NCBI RefSeq assembly: GCF_016082275.1
Contig: NZ_MOWM01000029.1
Coordinates: 1-60,087, forward strand
DNA: 60,087 bases
From: Variovorax sp. E3
Lineage (GTDB): Bacteria; Pseudomonadota; Gammaproteobacteria; Burkholderiales; Burkholderiaceae_C
Direction: 5' to 3'
Shown: in pieces, positions 17,760 through 28,257 of the stretch
Layout of the letters: every line of letters begins with the position of its first letter
Position numbering within the stretch: the stretch's first letter is position 1
Notes under the pieces: model-generated
Told to the model about the DNA's origin: nothing
What the model saw: the letters and a program-made list of their open reading frames with translations, nothing else
Databases searched by the model: none
Position numbers and translations under genes: made by a program

Positions 17760-18829
17760 GCGGCGCGCCATCGTCCTCCGCCACGCTGGCTTTCCAGCGA
17801 GCCATGCCGATGACCCGGCTGCTGGACTGCGGGATGGACTTCGCCGATGCCCAGAGCCTCTTCCAGCGCACGAGTGCCGGCGAGGCCTGGGACCAGGTGG
17901 CCGACGCGCTGGCGCAGACGCAGCTGGATCGCGCCCGCCAAGCCGCGGCGGCGGGACATCGCGTGACGGCCACAGAGGCGCAAGCTGCGGCGCTGGCGGA
18001 CCTGCTGTTCGCCCAGATGGCTTTCAATCACGACATCCCGCGCAAGCGCGCCCTCTACAGCCAACTGGCCATGGCGACGCGCCAGCTGTGCGAGTGGTCC
18101 GAGGGGTGCATGCAGCGGGTCGAAGTTCCCTTCGGCCCCAGCCATCTCGTCGGCTGGCTGGTGCGGCCACGTGCGGCACCAGCGCGCGGCACGGTGTTGG
18201 TGTTCGGCGGCCAGAGCGGCTGGGGCGTGGCCTATCTGCCCGTCGCCCGCGCTCTGGCTCGACGCGGGCTGGCCACTCTCCTGGCCGAAGGGCCGGGCCA
18301 GGGCGAGACGCGCCTGAACCAGGGCATCCATGTCGACGTGGACATGGAGGCCGCCTACAGCCAGTTCGTGTCCTTCATCGCGAGCGATGCCTCGCTCGGC
18401 GCAACCGGCATCTGGGGCAACAGCGTCGGAGGCCTCTGGGCGGCGCGGACGGCCGCTGCCGACGCGCGCATTCAGGCCTGCTGCATCAACGGCAGCCTGG
18501 CTGCTCCGACGCTGTTGCCCTTTCGGACCTTTGCGGAGCAGGCCGCGGCCATGCTTGGCACCGATGACGAGCGGGCCATCCAGCAGAACTTCGAGCGCAT
18601 GCGCTTTCGCTCGGAGCGGGATCGCATCGCCTGTCCTTTGCTCGTGCTGCACGGGGGGGCCGACCCGTTGGTGCGCCTGGAAGATCAGCAACCCTTTCTC
18701 GACGCCGCAGTGAATCCCGATGTCACGCTTCGCGTGTGGGACGACGGCGAACACACGATCTACAACCACGCGGCAGAGCGGACGGCATTTGTCGCAGACT
18801 GGTTCAGCGACAGGCTTGCGCGAAGTTGA
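17756..18829 (+). CDS. Alpha/beta hydrolase (FrsA / pseudooxynicotine-hydrolase-like)
   Basis: A 357-residue hydrolase with an N-terminal helical cap (DQVADALAQTQLDRARQAAA) and a C-terminal catalytic domain. The nucleophile elbow is WGNSVGG, the acid lies in LHGGADPLVRLED and the histidine in DDGEHTIYNHAAE. The arrangement resembles the 2,6-dihydroxypseudooxynicotine hydrolase group of C-C hydrolases and FrsA-like esterases. Overlap with the monooxygenase stop and shared direction suggest it cleaves the hydroxylated ring-side-chain product; that coupling is an inference. Confidence 0.87.
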   Translation: MSGAPSSSATLAFQRAMPMTRLLDCGMDFADAQSLFQRTSAGEAWDQVADALAQTQLDRARQAAAAGHRVTATEAQAAALADLLFAQMAFNHDIPRKRALYSQLAMATRQLCEWSEGCMQRVEVPFGPSHLVGWLVRPRAAPARGTVLVFGGQSGWGVAYLPVARALARRGLATLLAEGPGQGETRLNQGIHVDVDMEAAYSQFVSFIASDASLGATGIWGNSVGGLWAARTAAADARIQACCINGSLAAPTLLPFRTFAEQAAAMLGTDDERAIQQNFERMRFRSERDRIACPLLVLHGGADPLVRLEDQQPFLDAAVNPDVTLRVWDDGEHTIYNHAAERTAFVADWFSDRLARS

Positions 18830-18890
18830 CTTCGTGGCACTTCGAGCGAAACGCAGCCTTGAGCCAGGACGCGTCGAACCACCGATTTCG

Positions 18891-18909
18891 GAATTCAGCT
18901 GCTGAATTC
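18891..18909. repeat. Perfect 19-bp palindrome
   Basis: GAATTCAGC-T-GCTGAATTC, a 9+9 inverted repeat, lies 22 bp before a strong ribosome-binding site and a very short open frame at 18931. It could be an operator of a gene since lost, or a short hairpin downstream of the hydrolase gene; no T-tract follows. Confidence 0.5.
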
Positions 18910-18930
18910 TCCCGATTGCAAGGAGGCACG

Positions 18931-18975
18931 ATGGCACGTAGTAGTTGCAGGTATGGACACGCACACAGCCGTTGA
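18931..18975 (+). pseudogene. 5' stub of a lost gene (14 codons)
   Basis: AAGGAGG followed by CACG and ATG is the best Shine-Dalgarno context in this part of the window, yet the frame ends after MARSSCRYGHAHSR. With the palindrome just upstream this looks like the promoter and start of a gene whose body has been deleted or replaced, at the edge of the recombinase-bearing segment. A genuine leader peptide is an alternative. Confidence 0.3.
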
Positions 18976-19712
18976 TAGACCATGGACATAGAAATCATAG
19001 CGTGCGGCCTCGTGACCATCCACTCGCGCTGCAAGCCGGTGGGCTCGCCCTTGATTCCCTATGCGTTGAATGCCGCCAAGATTTGACCCGGCTCGCGCAG
19101 TAATTTCCGTTTAAGTCGTGACCTACGTGCAGGTTCTCGCCGACCTGCCGTCGTTGCTGGGCCGTGCGTGCAAAGCGGACAAGCCAGCGAAGTTGATGCA
19201 TTACAGGAGATGCATCCGATCGAGCAATGCGCGATGCTTCGGTGGCCGCACGAGAAGGTTTACTTGGGCGCACAGCTGACGCCGCCCACCCATCTTCGAC
19301 AAACTTGCGCAAGTGATCCACGGTAGAACACCCACCTTGATTCCAAGGATGCAGATCATGGAGGCGAGCACCTTCGATTCGCGCGCACACGTCGAATCTG
19401 GGATGCGACAAATTCAGACGCTTCTCGTCCATGAATAACAGCCCAGTCGCGCGCCGTTTGCCGACGCACAGGGCCTCGCGCTACCCCTGTCGATGAGGGC
19501 ATGTTGCAGATTTTCCTGCCGTGGCCGCGAGACCGATGAGGGAAGCCCGTTTAGCCGCCTTCGCGGCAGGCCCGCTTCAGACTGGTTGCTGTCAGTCGGC
19601 GCGGCCCGCTGAATGTCTGCTGTGCGCCGCAGTCGAGCCATCCGGCAGCGCATTGATCCGCCTCACCGCCGCAGCAAGGCGGACGGATCTGCGCTGCTCA
19701 ATCGACGCTCGC
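18976..19712. other. Stretch without a recognisable gene
   Basis: No frame here reads like a known family. A 145-codon lower-strand frame (18995-19432) includes HDLHPWNQGGCSTVDHLRKF, which could belong to a decayed gene, but the rest is shadow-like. This may be debris left by the recombinase element at 19713. Confidence 0.3.
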
Positions 19713-20312
19713 TCAGATTTCAGCCTGCTCCGAGATCTCCAGGGCGTCATCCACCTCGATGCCCAGGTATGTGACGGTCGATTCGAGCTTCGAGTGGCCG
19801 AGCAGCAACTGCACCGCGCGGAGGTTCCTCATCCGCTGGTAGATCAGCGTCACCTTCGTCCGTCGCATCGAGTGCGTTCCGTAGTCAGCGGGATCTAATC
19901 CAAGCTCTCTGACCCAGCCACCAAGAATCCTAGCGTACTGCCGGGTGCCGAGGCGCGGCGAGTCGTGCATTCGGCTCGGGAACAGGAAGTCGTCCGATCG
20001 CAGGCCGGTGCGGTGGATCCACGCATGGACAGCCTCTCGGGTTCCAGTCGTGAGCTCGAACTGCACCGGACGCTGAGTCTTGTGCTGCATCACCGTCGCC
20101 CGTGGCGCAACCTGCTCCCCATGGCAGACATCCCTGACCTTCAGGCTGACAAGATCGCAGCCGCGCAGCTTGCTGTCCAGGCCCAGGTTGAAGAGAGCCA
20201 GTTCGCGCACTCGGCCCTCCAGTTGCAGCCGCACCCGCAGCGCCCAAATGTCCTTGAGCTTGAAAGGCGCCTTCTGGCTATCTGAATAGTAGATTCTTGG
20301 TCGCCGCTTCAT
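19713..20312 (-). CDS. Small tyrosine recombinase / integrase
   Basis: The 199-residue protein is a catalytic-domain-only tyrosine recombinase. Active-site elements are visible: the first arginine in DSKLRGCDLVSLKV, HSMRRTKVTLIYQR (HxxR), LLGHSKLESTVTYLG (histidine and the tyrosine nucleophile). Start chosen at ATG 20312, eight bases after GGAAGGAG. It lacks the N-terminal SAM-like arm- and core-binding domain of phage integrases but matches a common family of ~200-residue stand-alone recombinases in betaproteobacteria. No attachment-site repeats were found by eye. Confidence 0.88.
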   Translation of the reverse strand: MKRRPRIYYSDSQKAPFKLKDIWALRVRLQLEGRVRELALFNLGLDSKLRGCDLVSLKVRDVCHGEQVAPRATVMQHKTQRPVQFELTTGTREAVHAWIHRTGLRSDDFLFPSRMHDSPRLGTRQYARILGGWVRELGLDPADYGTHSMRRTKVTLIYQRMRNLRAVQLLLGHSKLESTVTYLGIEVDDALEISEQAEI

Positions 20313-20475
20313 CTGCAACACTCCTTCCGCCTATGCGGTGGTTAGTGTGTTGCATCGACCGGTTGAATCCGCCGCCAAAAGCGGGCGTTCGCCGGCGGCG
20401 AATACGGCGCAAAGCTGCACCGGCCGGCCTACTGGGCCGCATTCGTGCTCTACGGGGCCTGATCCAGAGCCCGCG

Positions 20476-21899
20476 CTACTTCGTGAGCGCGAAGAACTGC
20501 GGCCCGTTGGCTCCGGCCGCGTGCGCGGTTTGCAAAGTGAGCGCGCCGGTGCTCCGGTCGATCGTGAAGATCGAGATCGTGCTGTTGCCTTGGTTCGCCG
20601 TGTAGGCGAACCGGCCTGTGCGATCCACGGTCACGGAGTTGGGCGTGTTGGCGCTGACGGAGAACGGCTGGCCCGGCACTGCCGTCAGCGCGCCGGTTCG
20701 TGGGTTGATGGCGTAGGCCGAGACGTTGTTGGAGTTCCTGTTCGCAACGTACACGAAGCGTCCGGTCGGATCGATGGCCATGCCAAAGGGCGTGTTGCCG
20801 GAGGGCACCGAGCCGATCGAAGTCAACGCGCCCGTGGTCTGGTCGATGGAATAAGCGAGCAGGGTGCCGGGGTTGTTGCCAGCGCTCACGTAGACGAAAC
20901 GTCCGCTGGGCTCGGCCGCGACGTCGACGAAGCCGCCGACCGGCAGCGCGACCGACACGGGCGGCGAGATCGGAACGCCGGTGCTTTGATCCAGGCGGAA
21001 CACCTCGATGGACGTGACATTGGGCACGAACGCGAATCGCCCGTCGGGATCGAAACCCAGCTTGCGGCTGTTGCCACCGTTCACGGCCACGGCCGTGCTG
21101 CCGTCGAGGTCGCCCGTGGCGGCGTCGATATTGAGCCGATGGATCTGCCCATCGCCGATCACGTAGGCAAAACGTCCCTTGGGTTCGACGCCGACAAAAA
21201 CCGGGCTCGCGCCGACGCCGGTGGTGATATTGAGGTTCTGCGACAGCGTACCGGCGGGGTCGATGGTGTACTGGGCGACGCCTTCGGTCCCGGTGTAGAC
21301 GCTGGCGTAGAGTTTTTTCCCCGAGGGATGCGCGGTCACGTGCTGGGGTCTGCCTGCCAAGGGGTACGAGGTGGCTGCCGACAAGCTGCCATCCGGAGAA
21401 ACGGTGTATGCAGTCACATTGTCCGCCCCCTCGTTGGCCGCAAAGCCGAAACGATCGGCTCCGACCTCCGAGCAATTGACCGTCACCGAGCTCACCGCCG
21501 CCCCCGCCACCGTCCCGAGGCCCGTTTCGCAACACAGACCTGCAGCGCCGTGGGCTGCGTCTTCACAGTCACGCCGTAGTCGGCACCGTCGTCCAGCGAA
21601 GTGGCGAAGCTGAAGCTGCCGTCGGCTCCTACGGCCAGGTCGTCACCTGCGTTGTTCTGCAGCACCAGCCCGCTGCCTGCCAGGCCGGTGACAGTGCCGC
21701 CGATGGTGAACTTCGGCGCGCCCGGGGGCGGCACAGGGGGAGGAGGCGGTGGCGGTGCGTTGCCTCCGCCGCCGTTGGCCGTAGGAAAGGGCACAAAGGA
21801 GAAGCCTCCGCCCCCGCCCCCGCCGCACGATCCAAGCATCAAGGGCACGACGATGGCCAGGGCGAGACTCAGACGGGTGCGCGAGGGCAGTGGCGGCAT
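20476..21899 (-). pseudogene. Secreted beta-propeller lipoprotein (lactonase-like), one frameshift
   Basis: The N-terminal part (21899 down to ~21521) has a lipoprotein signal: VVPLMLGSC followed by a glycine run, a proline-rich linker and a carboxypeptidase-like beta domain (KFTIGGTVTGLAGSGLVLQN). At the C run near 21521 one base appears missing; restoring it joins VCVAKR to GLGTVAGAAVSSVTVNC and into a seven-bladed propeller with repeats of the type DPTGRFVYVANRNSNNVSAY and GRFAYTANQGNSTISIFTID. Such propellers resemble 6-phosphogluconolactonase/YVTN proteins. Intact length would be about 474 residues, anchored in the outer envelope. The substrate is unknown. Confidence 0.8.
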
Positions 21900-21993
21900 T
21901 TTTTTACTTTAGGAAACAAATGTGGCGGCGATGTTATCGGGACGCGCTTTCATTTGCACGCCCCGCGGCTGGCCGCCTGCTTCGCACGACGAC

Positions 21994-22140
21994 TCAGATC
22001 CAGTTGAATTCAGCCACTTCGTCCAGCGGCGCACGTTCCGTCTGCAGCGCGCCGAGCGGCTTGCTGCGGTGCACATGCCCGATGGCCATGCCGATGAACA
22101 GCAACCGCTGCGGTGCCCAAGGGTGCGAGGTCAGGCCGTG
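21994..22140 (-). pseudogene. Nitroreductase C-terminal remnant
   Basis: The last ~45 codons read PQRLLFIGMAIGHVHRSKPL, then GALQTERAPLDEVAEFNWI, which is the C-terminal signature of NfnB-like nitroreductases (LLCGMALGYxDxxxPVNxLxTxRxPLxEF). The FMN-binding N-terminal part is absent and the upstream frame is shadow-like. No promoter is visible. Confidence 0.6.
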
Positions 22141-22388
22141 ATTCAGCAGGAGCGATTCGCGCTTTTGCATACCGGAAACCGTCGGCTCACTCGTCTCAGC
22201 AAGGAAGACGGATCGAATCGGGCTGAAGCGCCCATGTGAACGTGCCAGTGAGGGCCGGTACGACGCATCGGGTGCGAAGCAGCGCGGCTGGGCGGCACCG
22301 GCGCAGGGGCGAGAACGCGGCCCGGGCTTCCCTTTTGCATCCCTCTTCGACTTCTCCACACTGCGCCCACCTCCCATGCGACCGCGAC

Positions 22389-24079
22389 ATGCCCTCTGCC
22401 ATCCCTCCCACTTCGACAGACATTCCAACCGGCCTGGCAGCCGTCGACGCCTTGCTGCAACCCTTCAATCGCGGCGACGGACCCGGCCTCGTCGTCGGCA
22501 TCGCGCGCAACGGCAAGACCCTCTATCGCCGTGGGCTCGGGCTAGCGAGCATCGAGCACGGCATCGCCAACACGCCGCGCACTCGAATGCGCATCGGCTC
22601 GACGTCCAAGCACTTTGCCTGCTTGGCCGCGTTGCTGCTGGCAGAGGAAGGCAGGCTTTCCATCGACGATTCGATCCATGCGCATTTGCCGGAACTACCG
22701 CGGCTGTCCAAGGTCGCGCCCACGCTGCGCCAGCTGATGAACCACACGAGCGGCTGGCGTTGCCACATCGCTCTGTCGTGCAGTAGCAGCGGCGACGCTG
22801 TTCAGCCCAAGGGCGCGGGCCTGGCGTTGCTGACGCGGCAAGGCGAACTCAACTTCGATCCAGGCACCCGCATGCTCTACTGCAATGGTGGCTATCACCT
22901 GCTGACGCACGTGATCGAACGCATCAGCGGGCAGCGCTTTGAAAGATTCCTCGCCGAGCGCATCTTCGAACCGCTAGGCATGCACGACACCGAGTCGGTG
23001 CCGAGCGATTTCGACATCAAGCCCGGCATGGCCACGCTGTACCAGGCCTTGCCCACGGGCGCCGCAGGAAGCGACGCCGAATGGCGGCGTGGCATCTTCC
23101 CTGTAGAAGACATTGGCGGCGAGGGCGCGATCGTCTCGACGGTCGACGACATGCTGCGCTGGATCGCGCATCTGCGCGGCAGCGACAAGCGCGTAGGAAG
23201 TGCTGCGAGCTGGGCGCAGATGACGGCGCCGACAGTGCTCGTCGATGGCGCGGTCACATCCTACGGGCTTGGGTTAATGCGGCATTCGTACCGGGGCGTC
23301 GAGGTCGTCCGCCATGGCGGGACGGTGATCGGCGGCACGTGCCAGATGCTCACGGTGCCGGCGCATGCGCTGGACATCTCGATCATGACCAACGGCGCCA
23401 AGACGTCACCGCGCGCGCTGGCGTGGAAGATTGTCGATGCCTTGTTGGCGGCGCATCTCGGCCCACCGCCCGCGTATGTGCCTCGGCGGAGCGCCCGGCG
23501 CTGATGGACCAGCCCTACTATTCGCCCGCCACGGGTGTGCTGGTCCGCTTCGGCGATGCGGAAGGTCGGCTCGGGCTGTCATGGCTGGGATCGCCGCCCA
23601 TGCCATTGCGATCGGAACTCGGCCGGCTGTCGCTGGCGAGCGAGGACAGCATGATGGCGCCGATCAGCATCAAAACGACGGGCCTAGACGGCGACGTCGC
23701 ACCCGCCTTCATCACGCTCACCGTGGGCGGTTCGGTGCATCGGTTCGCACACATGAATGCGCCGGCTCCAAGTGCGGCCGATCTCGCGCCGCAGCTGGAG
23801 GGGCGCTATCGCGTGCCCGACATGGATGCCATGGCATGCATCGTGCACACGGGCGACACGCTGCGGCTGCACGTCCAGGGCCCGTACGGCAGACGCACCT
23901 TGCGGTTGCAGCCACTTTCGACGGATCTGTTCATGATCGCGAGCGACGGCCAGCCATCGTCCACGCCCACCGTCGGGGTGATCCGCATAGATCGCGACGC
24001 CGACCGGGTCTTAGGCTTGCGCCTGGAGGAGGGACGCACCCGTGGACTGCGCTTTATCCGCGAGTACCCGGATGCATGA
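22389..24079 (+). pseudogene. Beta-lactamase-family serine hydrolase, one frameshift
   Basis: From ATG 22389 the protein has the class C/penicillin-binding-protein fold: catalytic SxxK in GSTSKHFACLAALLLAEEG, the YxN-like YCNGGYHLLTHVIER, and the KTG-equivalent RHGGTVIGG. Near 23482 the frame shifts; restoring one base joins PPAYVP to SAERPALMDQPYYSPATG and to a C-terminal domain ending GLRFIREYPDA. The complete protein would be about 563 residues. It is probably a D-aminopeptidase/esterase-like enzyme rather than a true beta-lactamase. No signal peptide is evident at the chosen start. Confidence 0.82.
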
Positions 24080-24140
24080 GGATTACTATCCGCACCCCCG
24101 ACCTGACGAGCGGGCGCAAGAGCGCGCGATGGTCGCCAAC

Positions 24141-24302
24141 CTATCCGCCTTGTGAAGTTTTCACACCTGCGTGGCTCACTTTGTCGTTACGTTCTCCAGC
24201 GACGCTGTAGGTGGGCCCCAGTTCCAAGACGACGAGCTTCCCGTACCCGCGCGCGAAGGTCCACAAGGCGCCCGCAAGAAAAAAAAGAGCTTGATGAACC
24301 AT
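24141..24302 (-). CDS. Possible small hydrophobic protein, 53 aa
   Basis: ATG 24302 is preceded six bases upstream by AAGGAG, and the peptide starts with a hydrophobic stretch (MVHQALFFLAGALWTFARGY) before a polar tail. I do not recognise it and it may be chance. It lies in the 355-bp gap between the serine hydrolase and the IS3 remnant, which otherwise shows nothing. Confidence 0.25.
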   Translation of the reverse strand: MVHQALFFLAGALWTFARGYGKLVVLELGPTYSVAGERNDKVSHAGVKTSQGG

Positions 24303-24434
24303 GAACGACTCCTTGGAAGCAGGCCGAGCGACTATGGATGAACAGCTCTTCCGGAGACGCGACCTGCACAAATCGGTGCGTGGCCTTCTGAGATCTTATG
24401 CAGCCACCGCCCTTTTCGATTAGCTTCCGGATGA

Positions 24435-25210
24435 GCCGTTACCGGGGACAGGCATGCCCGCCTGAAGGCGAGCATCAAGGCTGTTTACGATCTGCACAAG
24501 GGCCGCTACGGCTATCGACGCGTCACCGCACAGCTTCGCCAGGCAGGTCAGGTCGTGACCCACAAGACCGTGCAGCAGCTGATGAACAACCTTGGCTTGA
24601 AGTCACTGGTGCGCCCGAAGAAATATCGATCGTTTCGCGGCGAACACGCCTCATCGCCCAACGTGCTCAATCGTCAGTTCGATGCGCCACGGCCAAATGA
24701 AAAATGGGTGACTGACGTGACCGAGTTCAATGTCAGGGGCGACAAGCTCTACCTTTCACCAATCATGGACCTTTACAACGGGGAAATCGTGACCTACGAG
24801 ATGCATACACGTCCGCTGTACTCCCTCGTCGGAAACATGCTCGACAAGGCATTGCGCAAGCTAAATGGGCGGCACGACGGGCTGCTTCTGCACTCCGATC
24901 AGGGATGGCACTATCAGATGCCTGCCTATCGCAAACAGGTCCGCGAGCATGGGCTGACGCAAAGCATGTCTCGCAAAGGCAATTGCCTGGACAACGCCGC
25001 GATGGAGAGCTTCTTGGGAACGCAATCTGAGTTCTTCTACCTCAACAAGTTCGGTAGCATTGAAGAACTGAAGGCAGGCCTACGTCGCTAAATCTACTAC
25101 TACAACTATCGACGCATAAAGCTCAAACTGAAAGGTCTGAGTCCGGTGTAGTACCGAAATCAGACAATGATCTGCTAACTTCAACTGTCCAACTTCTGGG
25201 GGCCAGTTCA
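24435..25210 (+). mobile_element. IS3-family insertion sequence remnant (orfB and right end)
   Basis: The open frame reads ARLKASIKAVYDLHKGRYGY, then NEKWVTDVTEFNVRGDKLYL, LLLHSDQGWHYQM and SMSRKGNCLDNAAMESFLGT: the DDE domain of IS150-group IS3 transposases, with D, D and E visible. The 5' part and orfA are missing. The frame stops at 25091 inside a conserved region; the continuation IYYYNYRRIKLKLKGLSPV is interrupted by a second stop. A typical right terminal repeat, TGTCCAACTTCTGG followed by GGGCCAGTTCA, lies at 25186-25210. It is inactive and forms the left border of the MFS/FMO island. Confidence 0.85.
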
Positions 25211-25263
25211 AAGCCTCGGCGATTCATCTTGCAAACAGGCAGTCGCCCAATGTGTGCGTAGCC

Positions 25264-26213
25264 TTAGATTGGTAGCCGCTCGCCGAGGAATGCTGCAATA
25301 TCGCCCACGCAATCGGACGCACGCTCGACGGTACTGCTGAAGCCGAAGAACAGGTGGGACATGCCCGGGTAAACTTTGTAGGCGTGCAGCCGACCGGCTT
25401 TCTCCATTCGTTGGGCAAGAGCAGCGGACGCGTCCCGAAAACGTCGTACTCGGCCGCAGCAAGAAAGGTCGGGGGCATCAAGGACGCATCGGCTAGCAGC
25501 AGATTTGCACGTGGATCGTCCCAATCGCTCTCGCGCGGCAGGTATTCGGTGAACATTGGCGCCACTTCAGCCGCAGACGGAAACAGGCCCACGTCGCCAT
25601 AGTTACGCATCGACTGGCTGTTCGGGTCGGCCCCGAAGGCGCCCGCGACCGCGACCGCAGCGCCCAGCCAAGGTGGGCCGCCGAGCACGACGGCAGCGCC
25701 GAAAGCCACCACGGCTCCTGCCGACGTACCGCCCAAAGCGATGCGTTCAGTACTGATACCCCAAGAACCGCCGTTCAGATGCAGCCATGTCAGCAAGGCC
25801 GCTGTCTCCTCCACCGCCAATGGAAAGACGTGTTCTGGTACGTGCAGGTAGTCCGCACTTATCACTACACCGCCCCAAGCCTGCGCCAATTCACGCATTT
25901 GTCGGTCGTTGGACCACTCGTCGCCGACCCGAAAGCCTCCGCCGTGCAGGTAGACGAACACCGGAAGGGGACGGTCGGAGGCATGCGGCCGGTATACGAT
26001 GACCGGGATGTCGCGCATAGTTCCTGGGATGGTGCGCGCCTCGTGTGGAACAGCGGGACCGCCTTGGTTCCAGTGACGGCGACTGCGTGCGGCGTGTTCG
26101 CGTACGCCGTCCATGCCCGGAGCCGGCCGCCCGAACAGATCCGATAATTCGGCCGCTTCGATGAGGGCGGCACGCAGTTGTGCGTCGATTTCGCAAGATG
26201 GAGAAGTGTTCAT
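25264..26213 (-). pseudogene. Alpha/beta hydrolase (acetyl-esterase/HSL-like), one frameshift
   Basis: From ATG 26213 the protein shows the hormone-sensitive-lipase pattern: VFVYLHGGGFRVGDEWSND (HGGG oxyanion motif), SADYLHVPEHVFPLAVEE and nucleophile elbow GGTSAGAVVAFG. Around 25436 the frame shifts in the middle of LAAAEYDVF; restoring one base continues RDASAALAQRMEKAGRLHAY, then PGMSHLFFGFSSTVERASD with the catalytic histidine and aspartate. Full length would be about 316 residues. It follows the FMO gene on the same strand, which suggests hydrolysis of an ester formed by Baeyer-Villiger oxidation. Confidence 0.82.
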
Positions 26214-26347
26214 GCGGTTACGGATGGTTTGTGGGGCGTTGACTGGGCGGCGGGCGTGATAGTCCCTCGACACATGCTGACCCAATGCAACGAAAGCCCG
26301 AGCGCCCCTAGTTGGTTTGCTCAAAAGCTCCTTGTTCGGCTATCAGA

Positions 26348-28171
26348 TCAATGGGCAGCCGAACCTCGCACGTCCTCTCGTTGCTTCGAAATCGCTCCAT
26401 CCAGTTGGGCTCTTATGAGGAGAGCGGTATACCGAGAGTACAGCCGACACATGGTGATGGTGCCGCCAGCGATATAAAGTCCTGGCTGGGCTGTGCGCTT
26501 CCACATGTTTCGAAGCTCGAGATCATCACCGACGCCCCAAATTGGGCCGACTCGCTTGCCAACCTCCGCGCCGAACATGGAACTTACCGCCTCTTGCAGA
26601 GGCTTGTAACCGGTGCCCAAAACGATGAGGTCAGCTTCGGCAATCGTGCCATCACTGAACTGAACTTCCTGGGGGCCGATACGCTCAATGTCTACGCCAG
26701 CCTTGAGTGCGATCTGCCTCTCAGCGATCAGATCGGACGCTCCAACGTTGATGTAGTACCCTGACAAATAGCGGATGAGCTTCATGAAGAAGCCGGTATC
26801 GTCTTCCCCGTTATCCAGCAAGAACCCGACTTTCCGTAACCGATTGAGTAACGGAGCATCCTGCTGCGCCATCCAATGACTTAGCGGGCGATGTAGTTGG
26901 CGCACCAGGTCGAACGGTATCGATGCTGACATCAAATCTATATCTTCAGTCGGCAGCGCTCCCTCTAATTCGCTGTACATGGCGACTGCTCGTGTGGCAC
27001 TGGGGTGCAGACTAACGACGGTCGTCGATGATCGTTGAAGCATCGTGACTATTGCTCCGCGGAGATAGAGATCTTGGGCGATGTCGTGAGCGCTTGTGCC
27101 AGAGCCCACTACCAGGACGCGCTTTTCCTTCACGTCAAGATCGTCGGTGTGGCGGCTCGAATGAATGATTTGACCGACAAAAGATTCCTGACCCTCGAAC
27201 TTCGGAATGTTCGCGATCCCGCTCACTCCGATGGCAAGTACTACGTGCTTGGGACGCATCAAGCGTTCCGAACCGTCCGCCTTTCTGACTCGAACTTCCC
27301 ACACATTCTCCTGGTCTATGTACCGACCACCAAGGAACGCCGTATTGGTCCAGATGTTGAGTTCCATCGTATCTGCGTAGAACTCAAACCAGTTGGCCAG
27401 TTTGTCCTTCGGGATGTATACAGGCCAATTGTCCGGGTACGAAAGGTACGGCAAGTGATTGGTGCAGATCTCGTTGTGCAGAGTGAGAGAGTGATAGCGT
27501 TTGCGCCAGTTGTCGCCCACTCTTTGCATAGTGTCGACGACAAGGGTGTCAACCCCCAATTGCCCAAGGCGAGCAGCGACTGCCAATCCGCTTTGGCCCG
27601 CGCCTACGATCAAGACATCAGGATCCCTATCCTCGAAAGCAACAGTCGCCTTGCGGCGATCAAGCCAGTTTTCGCGGGCTCGGTTTCCACCACTGCCATG
27701 CTCACGAGAGCGGTTGTGGATCGACGGTTCCGGATTGGACTTGAGCGATTGCATACTGCTCAAGAGAGTCACTGCGACCCATCGTCCTGGCGAGGCCTTG
27801 CTCTCGATCAGCCGCACGTAGCCTTTGCACATTGCAAGCTTCGTCTCAAAAGAAAGGAACGATTCCATCGTCTTCGGCCCCTCCATTCCCAATACACCGG
27901 AAGTTGCACTACCAGTGATTCTCAGAGCCGTCATGCCGCAAGCCACTTGGTATTTAGCCAGTGCGAATTCAATCGCCTCGCGGCCTTTAAAAGTTTGAAT
28001 ATCCCAGGTCAGCGCAAGAAGGTCTCGCCAGTACCCATCCTCGGCAAAAAGCGCCGCCACTCGGCCAAGGTCGCCGCTGTCCATCGCCCCATTGAATTCT
28101 TGGATCCAAGAAGCGATCTGCTGGTCCGGAGATACGGGGGGGGGGACTAAGAAGTCAGGCAGTTCATTCAT
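26348..28171 (-). CDS. Flavin-containing monooxygenase with N-terminal NTF2/SnoaL-like domain
   Basis: A 607-residue protein in two parts. Residues about 10-130 form an NTF2-like domain (IQEFNGAMDSGDLGRVAALF, AEDGYWRDLLALTWDIQTF). The rest is an FMO/YUCCA-type enzyme: VLIVGAGQSGLAVAARLGQL for FAD, FVGQIIHSSRHTD near the FMO fingerprint, VLVVGSGTSAHDIAQDLYLR for NADPH, and VLGTGYKP. ATG 28171 was chosen because the NTF2 domain starts right after it. Such enzymes insert oxygen into ketones, amines or aldehydes. It lies 86 bp after the MFS gene and before an esterase on the same strand. Confidence 0.9.
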   Translation of the reverse strand: MNELPDFLVPPPVSPDQQIASWIQEFNGAMDSGDLGRVAALFAEDGYWRDLLALTWDIQTFKGREAIEFALAKYQVACGMTALRITGSATSGVLGMEGPKTMESFLSFETKLAMCKGYVRLIESKASPGRWVAVTLLSSMQSLKSNPEPSIHNRSREHGSGGNRARENWLDRRKATVAFEDRDPDVLIVGAGQSGLAVAARLGQLGVDTLVVDTMQRVGDNWRKRYHSLTLHNEICTNHLPYLSYPDNWPVYIPKDKLANWFEFYADTMELNIWTNTAFLGGRYIDQENVWEVRVRKADGSERLMRPKHVVLAIGVSGIANIPKFEGQESFVGQIIHSSRHTDDLDVKEKRVLVVGSGTSAHDIAQDLYLRGAIVTMLQRSSTTVVSLHPSATRAVAMYSELEGALPTEDIDLMSASIPFDLVRQLHRPLSHWMAQQDAPLLNRLRKVGFLLDNGEDDTGFFMKLIRYLSGYYINVGASDLIAERQIALKAGVDIERIGPQEVQFSDGTIAEADLIVLGTGYKPLQEAVSSMFGAEVGKRVGPIWGVGDDLELRNMWKRTAQPGLYIAGGTITMCRLYSRYTALLIRAQLDGAISKQREDVRGSAAH

Positions 28172-28257
28172 TAGGCATCCTTGCTCTTGCTCATTGGTTA
28201 AAAGGCTGGGGTTATTGCTGCTTGTCCTAGCCGCAGCAGGCGACCGGCGAGTTCTCA

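Noticed and set aside
16092..17771. Lower-strand frame of 559 codons opposite the FAD monooxygenase
   Set aside because: Mirror of a well-supported gene; no domain wording and no ribosome-binding site.
17603..18964. Lower-strand frame of 453 codons opposite the hydrolase
   Set aside because: Shadow composition; the upper strand has an intact alpha/beta hydrolase.
19713..20475. Attachment-site repeats around the tyrosine recombinase
   Set aside because: No direct repeat long enough to be convincing could be found by eye near the gene.
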